A stretch of DNA of 64,000 nt, from assembly GCA_017940605.1 (NCBI GenBank), contig JAGAYF010000039.1:1-64000 (forward strand), in the 5' to 3' direction. Numbering within the stretch: position 1 is the first letter of the stretch; every line of letters starts with the position of its first letter. Position numbers and translations under genes: made by a program. This DNA is from Bacteroidaceae bacterium. GTDB lineage: Bacteria > Bacteroidota > Bacteroidia > Bacteroidales > Bacteroidaceae. The notes below the pieces were generated by a model. That model had not been told where the DNA came from, did no database searches, and worked only from the letters and a program-made list of their open reading frames with translations. This document shows, piece after piece, positions 60,155 through 64,000 of the stretch.

Positions 60155-61774
60155 TCAATGGTAGTACTCCCACACTGGGTCTAAGTCGTACTGAGGCGAC
60201 ACGGCCGTTTCGTAGACTTTGTTGCCAGGCTCAAAAGCATTGCCCTCTATCATCTCCGTCTGTTCGTAGCGGTTGCCATAGGGGTCGGTGGCCACCACCT
60301 TAATCTTGGCGTTGGCTTTCTTCATTGTGTACTTAAACATGTGCGTGCACACCGAGATGTAGCTATTGCGGTTGCTGCCGCCTATGTTGCCGCGCCCTAT
60401 GATACCGCAGTGGTAGCCAATGGCCCACCAGTCTTGGCACGACGTAAGGCTGGGCTTGAGCGAGCGGCCTCCGTCAGGGTTGATGCGCTCCATCTCGCCC
60501 ATGAGCTTGTCATTCTCATAGACTTCCACCTTCCATTCGGGCTCCCAGCCAAAGACGTTGGCCAACACCACCTTCTTGCCAAAGGGAAGCTCGTCGCGTT
60601 CATACTTGCCGCCGAAGACGCAGTCGCCCCTGTAGAGACGAATCTGGAAACTGCGGGGATAGCGCGTTGACTTCCAGTATTGGTCCACAATCTTGTTGCC
60701 TTCTATGTTGACCACCTGGTAACCATGGGGCACGCCGTCGGCATTGAGCCTGCTCCACCACCAGCAACCGCTGGCAGCCGCCAGGTTGAACTCCTTCACG
60801 CCATACTTGTGGCGGGCAGGGCGGTTGGCGTGGATGTGGCCGCTGTAAATATAGACGTTGGGGAACTGGCTGAGCAGCTGCAGGAGTGTATCGGTGTTGC
60901 GCGTGCCCCAAATGGGGATGTGGCAGCAGAAGAGCACCAGCTTGTCCTTGGGCACGAAGCTGAGGTCCTGGCGCAACCACTCCATCTGCTCCTTAGTGAG
61001 CTCGCCGTGGTACTTGCCGGCCGTGTTGAGCTTGTCGTACATGACGTTGTTCATGGAAACGATGTGCACGTCGCCGCGATTCCAACTGTAGTCGGTAGGC
61101 CCGAACAAGTCCTCAAACATGCGCAGGTAGCGCTGCATGGGCAGGGGGTTCTGCGTGTTGAGTTCCAGGCCCTCATAGATTTGATCGTGGTTGCCGTTGG
61201 TCTGAAACACCTTCATGCCCATGTTTTCCTCTTTCATCTCCTCGCGCATCATGGGCAGGATGTAGTTCGTGTTAAACTCGCCCTCGGTATAGCCTATGTC
61301 GCCCAGCGTGATGGCATAGTTTACGCCCTGGAGCGTCTTGCCATGCTCGCGAATGTCGGGCACGGTCTCATTGTGCAGGCGGCGCACATGGTGAGGATTC
61401 TGGCACTGCGGGTCGGCAATGAAGAAAAGGTTCACCTTGGTGTCCTTCATGCCTGGTTTGCGCAGGAGGTGGAAGTTATACACCGAGTCGCGGTCCAGCT
61501 TGCGGAAGAAGCAGGGGTGTCCGTAGCGCACGGGCACTTCGCAGTCGGCGGGTACGGAGTAGTGCACATAGTAGGCGGCCTCGTTGCGCACAAAGGCGTA
61601 CTTACCGTCATTGTCGGTCTGCACGGCGGTGAAGCCGTCGCTCACGGTGACACCCTTGATGGGCTGTCCCTGCATGTCGGTCACGGTCCCCATCACTTTC
61701 ATGGTGCGGGCCGTCGCTGTCTGCATGACTCCCAGCGAGAGAGCCATGGCTAAAATCACAATGGGTTTCTTCAT
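60155..61774 (-). CDS. Exported calcineurin-like metallophosphoesterase
   Basis: The 539-residue protein has a signal peptide (PIVILAMALSLGVMQTATA), an N-terminal beta-sandwich of the MetallophosN type (GTVTDMQGQPIKGVTVSDGF, a carboxypeptidase-regulatory-like strand set), a calcineurin-fold core and a C-terminal MetallophosC domain. The metal sites are read in order: FIADPQC, ITLGDIGY, QTNGNHDQ, CCHIPIWG and SGHIHANR. The enzyme hydrolyses phosphate esters; the substrate is unknown. It is a single gene on the minus strand. ATG codons at 61780 and 61774 are both possible. Confidence 0.9.
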   Translation of the reverse strand: MKKPIVILAMALSLGVMQTATARTMKVMGTVTDMQGQPIKGVTVSDGFTAVQTDNDGKYAFVRNEAAYYVHYSVPADCEVPVRYGHPCFFRKLDRDSVYNFHLLRKPGMKDTKVNLFFIADPQCQNPHHVRRLHNETVPDIREHGKTLQGVNYAITLGDIGYTEGEFNTNYILPMMREEMKEENMGMKVFQTNGNHDQIYEGLELNTQNPLPMQRYLRMFEDLFGPTDYSWNRGDVHIVSMNNVMYDKLNTAGKYHGELTKEQMEWLRQDLSFVPKDKLVLFCCHIPIWGTRNTDTLLQLLSQFPNVYIYSGHIHANRPARHKYGVKEFNLAAASGCWWWSRLNADGVPHGYQVVNIEGNKIVDQYWKSTRYPRSFQIRLYRGDCVFGGKYERDELPFGKKVVLANVFGWEPEWKVEVYENDKLMGEMERINPDGGRSLKPSLTSCQDWWAIGYHCGIIGRGNIGGSNRNSYISVCTHMFKYTMKKANAKIKVVATDPYGNRYEQTEMIEGNAFEPGNKVYETAVSPQYDLDPVWEYYH

Positions 61775-61814
61775 GTTCATATTATTATGGTTGTTTCATT
61801 ACAATGCTTCGTAT

Positions 61815-62693
61815 TCAATGGCTTGAGTGGTTGTTCCACCCGAACAGCGAACGGACGTAATCGCCCACGTTCTCACCAATGTCGCTGCCTATCTGGGCCA
61901 AGGTCTCGCCGTCGTGGCGGACCAAGTACCATGCACACACAATGTAGACTGCCACCGAGCCCAGAAGGACAAAAACGCCATAGTTCAGCATCCAGTGCGG
62001 ATACGCCCAGCTGTTCCATTCGTCAATGAAACAGAGCAGCAGGGCCACGGTCAGGACCACCGAGGACACCAGGATGAGAACGCCGCACAGGAGTTCCCTC
62101 CACGCATCATGCTCCCGCACCAACAGCCAGCCGACCCCCATGCCGTACACAAAGAAGACCAGCAGCACCAACAGCCCCACGCGCATCTGCCACGACAGGG
62201 CATGGCGGTAGGTATGGGCCACGCGCCGGGCCAGAGTCCAGTCTTCGTGCGACTGCTGCACCAGGAGCAGCGTCACTTCGCTGTCCTCCAGGTAGCGATA
62301 GATGCGCATGTAGGCATTCTTCTTGTGGCGCGGAAACACATAGCTTGTCAGCAGGTCGTAGCGTTCTCCCCTGCCTTCCTCGCGCCCCGTCACCTCAGCC
62401 CCTTGCAGGACATCCTTCAGCCAAGCGTCATCCCGCGCCTGCATGCAGGCACTGCGCGAGAGCCTTACGCTGTCGGGAAAAGCCACATGCAGCATCACAA
62501 ACGACACCGTGTCGTCCTGCACCACGTAGAGATGGCGCAATGAGTCGGCCATCACCACAGGAATGCCATCGGGAAAGGTGAAGCGCACCTTGCCGTCGCG
62601 CAGCACAACGGCCTGGCACACCATGCCGACAGCCATTGCACAGGCCAACAGCCACATCCGCAGAGGGTTCACTGACAAAACGGAGGCATTCAT
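61815..62693 (-). CDS. Membrane protein of unknown function with four predicted helices
   Basis: The 292-residue product begins with a signal-like hydrophobic segment (WLLACAMAVGMVCQA), then a soluble domain of about 140 residues, then four membrane segments at about 170-190, 205-225, 240-260 and a C-terminal tail (VRSLFGWNNHSSH). I do not recognise the family. The start is uncertain: the promoter box lies only five bases before the ATG at 62693, so the message would be leaderless; a start at 62657 would leave a leader but lose the basic part of the signal peptide. Confidence 0.68.
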   Translation of the reverse strand: MNASVLSVNPLRMWLLACAMAVGMVCQAVVLRDGKVRFTFPDGIPVVMADSLRHLYVVQDDTVSFVMLHVAFPDSVRLSRSACMQARDDAWLKDVLQGAEVTGREEGRGERYDLLTSYVFPRHKKNAYMRIYRYLEDSEVTLLLVQQSHEDWTLARRVAHTYRHALSWQMRVGLLVLLVFFVYGMGVGWLLVREHDAWRELLCGVLILVSSVVLTVALLLCFIDEWNSWAYPHWMLNYGVFVLLGSVAVYIVCAWYLVRHDGETLAQIGSDIGENVGDYVRSLFGWNNHSSH

Positions 62694-62698
62694 CCATG

Positions 62699-62706
62699 CA
62701 AAGTTA
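62699..62706 (-). promoter_or_regulatory. -7 box TAACTTTG at the start of the membrane protein gene
   Basis: Exact consensus match on the minus strand. It ends five bases before the ATG at 62693. Confidence 0.5.
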
Positions 62707-62784
62707 CACCAACTATTTCAAATCTCGCCATACGATGCCATAGTTTTTGCCCTCGGCGCAGGAAAGTTTCTCTGCAAAATTGCG

Positions 62785-62792
62785 TACCTTTG
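62785..62792 (+). promoter_or_regulatory. -7 box TACCTTTG at the start of ogt
   Basis: Exact consensus match. It ends four bases before the ATG at 62797, so the mRNA would start at or next to the start codon. Confidence 0.5.
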
Positions 62793-62796
62793 CCCC

Positions 62797-63333
62797 ATGA
62801 TGAAAGAACAGAAGAACATCCTTACAATACCCTACGACACCCCCTGCGGCCAACTGCTGCTGGGAGCGCACGACGGCCGCCTGTGCCTGTGCGACTGGAT
62901 GTCAAGGAAGAACCGCCAGGCCGTGGACAGCCGCCTGCAACGGCTGCTGCACGCCGTCCCCACCGGCCACACCGCCCACGACCGCGTGCTGGACACGGCG
63001 CGGCAGCAACTGGACGAATACTTCGGCCGCAAGCGCACCACTTTCAGCGTGCCCCTGCTCCTGGCGGGCACGGAGTTTCAGAAACAGGTGTGGGCACTGC
63101 TGGCGGCCATTCCCTACGGCACGGTCCTGTCCTACGCCCAACTGGCCCGCCGGCTGGGCAACCCCCGTGCCGTGCGCGCCGTGGCCAGTGCCAACGGGGC
63201 CAACGCCCTCAGCATCTTCATTCCCTGCCACCGCGTCATAGGCAGCGACGGCAGCATCACGGGCTACGCCGGCGACCTGGCGGCCAAGGAATACCTGCTG
63301 CAACTGGAACGCGACCCCCAGCCCTCCATCTAA
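62797..63333 (+). CDS. ogt: Methylated-DNA--protein-cysteine methyltransferase (O6-alkylguanine repair)
   Basis: The 178-residue protein transfers the alkyl group from O6-alkylguanine to its own Cys and is thereby consumed. The active-site motif PCHRVIGSDGSITGYAGDL lies near residue 144 (Cys in PCHRV), preceded by the helix-turn-helix SYAQLARRLGNPRAVRAVASANG that binds DNA and by the N-terminal alkyltransferase domain (LCLCDWMSRKNRQAVDSRL). An in-frame extension to 62563 runs through the divergent gene and the promoter and is rejected. Confidence 0.93.
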   Translation: MMKEQKNILTIPYDTPCGQLLLGAHDGRLCLCDWMSRKNRQAVDSRLQRLLHAVPTGHTAHDRVLDTARQQLDEYFGRKRTTFSVPLLLAGTEFQKQVWALLAAIPYGTVLSYAQLARRLGNPRAVRAVASANGANALSIFIPCHRVIGSDGSITGYAGDLAAKEYLLQLERDPQPSI

Positions 63334-63424
63334 CCCCCACCCCTGCACATGCCCGCGCCAGTCGCCGCCCAACCCCATGGCGGAAGGGATGGAACAACCG
63401 CACCCCAGGACAAGGAAAGACAGC

Positions 63425-63502
63425 AAGGCGCAAAAGACGGAAGAACGCGGCCTGAAAAATTTTGCGAAAGGCGTAAAAGCATCACCTACAAGGCGTAAGA
63501 AT
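63425..63502 (+). repeat. Ladder repeat copy H (four units, 22/21/22 bp spacing)
   Basis: Units begin at 63427 (GGCGCAAAAG), 63449 (GGCCTGAAAAATTTT, distinct unit), 63470 (GGCGTAAAAG) and 63492 (GGCGTAAGAA). It lies between ogt and the glycerophosphodiesterase gene. Confidence 0.82.
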
Positions 63503-63566
63503 TCACGCCCGGGCGGCCGGCATCATTATTTCGTGCTTTTCCTTTGCCACTTTGCCGCAATTGACG

Positions 63567-63574
63567 TAATTTTG
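63567..63574 (+). promoter_or_regulatory. -7 box TAATTTTG for the glycerophosphodiesterase
   Basis: Exact consensus match, 39 bp before the ATG at 63614. Confidence 0.65.
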
Positions 63575-63613
63575 CAGCTAAAATTTTTTAACACTCCCCA
63601 AAAACGAGACTCT

Positions 63614-64000
63614 ATGAAGAACCCGCGCACATCCTGCACAAAGGCTTTCCTCATGGCACTGCTCATGGCCGTTCCGCTGACAGGCCTGGGCCAGTCCATG
63701 TTCGTCCACACCAAGAGCATGGGCAGCATACGCATTCCCATCAGCGAGATAGACAGCGTCAGCATTGCCGACCAGATAACCGGCAGCTACTATGACGTGG
63801 ACCAGTTTGTCAAGCCGTTCTTCGTACCGGATGCCTCCATGATTAACTGGCGGTACGGAGACATTCAGATGGTGTGCCACCGCGCCTACAACGGATACCC
63901 CGAAAACACCTACGTGGGCATTGCCAAGGCAGTGGAGATGGGATACAAGATGATTGAGTGCGACATTGCCTTCACCAAGGACGACGTGGCCATACTCTCG
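63614..64000 (+). CDS. Exported glycerophosphodiester phosphodiesterase, N-terminal part (runs off the window)
   Basis: At least 129 codons are visible and the frame is open to the last base. A signal peptide (about residues 1-26, MALLMAVPLTGLGQ) is followed by a short beta segment (GSIRIPISEIDSVSIA) and then the GDPD barrel: HRAYNGYPENT near residue 90 (first catalytic His and the PENT loop, with Ala in place of the usual Gly after HR) and IECDIAFTKDDVAIL near 115 (catalytic Glu/Asp). The enzyme releases glycerol-3-phosphate from phospholipid head groups. The remaining barrel lies outside the window. Confidence 0.85.
   Translation, partial: MKNPRTSCTKAFLMALLMAVPLTGLGQSMFVHTKSMGSIRIPISEIDSVSIADQITGSYYDVDQFVKPFFVPDASMINWRYGDIQMVCHRAYNGYPENTYVGIAKAVEMGYKMIECDIAFTKDDVAILS

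Overview
The window looks like a chromosomal segment of a gut-type Bacteroidales bacterium, probably from the Prevotellaceae/Bacteroidaceae side; I do not assign a species. The reasons are the many TAnnTTTG promoter boxes (Bacteroidetes -7 element) just ahead of start codons, the near absence of Shine-Dalgarno sequences, secreted proteins typical of the phylum (GH106-type and GH127-type glycosidases, beta-helix lipoprotein, a large protein with a type IX secretion-like C-terminal tail), and a recA next to a saccharopine-dehydrogenase-like gene. No tRNA, rRNA, CRISPR array, insertion sequence, prophage or SusC/SusD pair was seen.

Layout. 1-2.6 kb: tail of a secreted enzyme, a 31-codon small ORF with its own promoter, and cardiolipin synthase. 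2.6-6 kb: a Dna2-like nuclease-helicase on the minus strand. 6-12 kb: plus-strand peptidases (M24, C1B), a secreted endonuclease/exonuclease/phosphatase-fold enzyme, an RsiV-like secreted protein and a conserved hypothetical. 12-19.3 kb: saccharopine-dehydrogenase-like gene, recA, then a GH106-like and a GH127-like glycosidase pair. 19.3-24 kb: recJ, recQ and a GNAT, preceded by a possible structured leader RNA. 24-31.6 kb (minus): CstA transporter, acyl-CoA dehydrogenase, a 56-residue membrane protein, EtfA, EtfB, and a beta-helix lipoprotein. 31.7-41.4 kb: a DUF2027/Smr protein (plus), then a five-gene minus operon (small Cys membrane protein, OmpH-like lipoprotein, nucleoside kinase, NadE, BatD-like) and a CocE-TPR pair. 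41.5-46.5 kb: two tandem secreted nucleoside hydrolases, a TPR protein, and NagA. 46.5-52 kb (minus): a 1614-residue secreted multidomain protein and a small acidic secreted protein. 52.2-60 kb: a Tat-exported FAD oxidoreductase, a 0.9-kb repeat-rich spacer, then proC, XRE-cupin regulator, acyl-CoA ligase, proB, proA. 60-64 kb: metallophosphoesterase, membrane protein, Ogt, and the start of a glycerophosphodiester phosphodiesterase.

The most striking unexplained signal is a dispersed intergenic repeat found eight times, in both orientations. Each copy is a ladder of about four short GGCG(C/T)(A/G)A(A/G)A-like units spaced 22, 22 and 21 bp apart, with a distinct third unit (GCGGCC..AGAAATTT). 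The phase is almost invariant between copies although the bases between units vary, which suggests a protein-binding array or a structured element with units on one face of the helix. A second, unrelated family of hairpin-rich repeats of about 150 bp occurs twice, plus fragments, between 53.6 and 54.1 kb.

Functionally the window mixes housekeeping DNA repair (recA, recJ, recQ, ogt, Dna2-like), proline and NAD biosynthesis, amino-sugar use (nagA), an electron-transfer-flavoprotein module, and a set of exported hydrolases acting on glycans, peptides, nucleosides and phosphodiesters.
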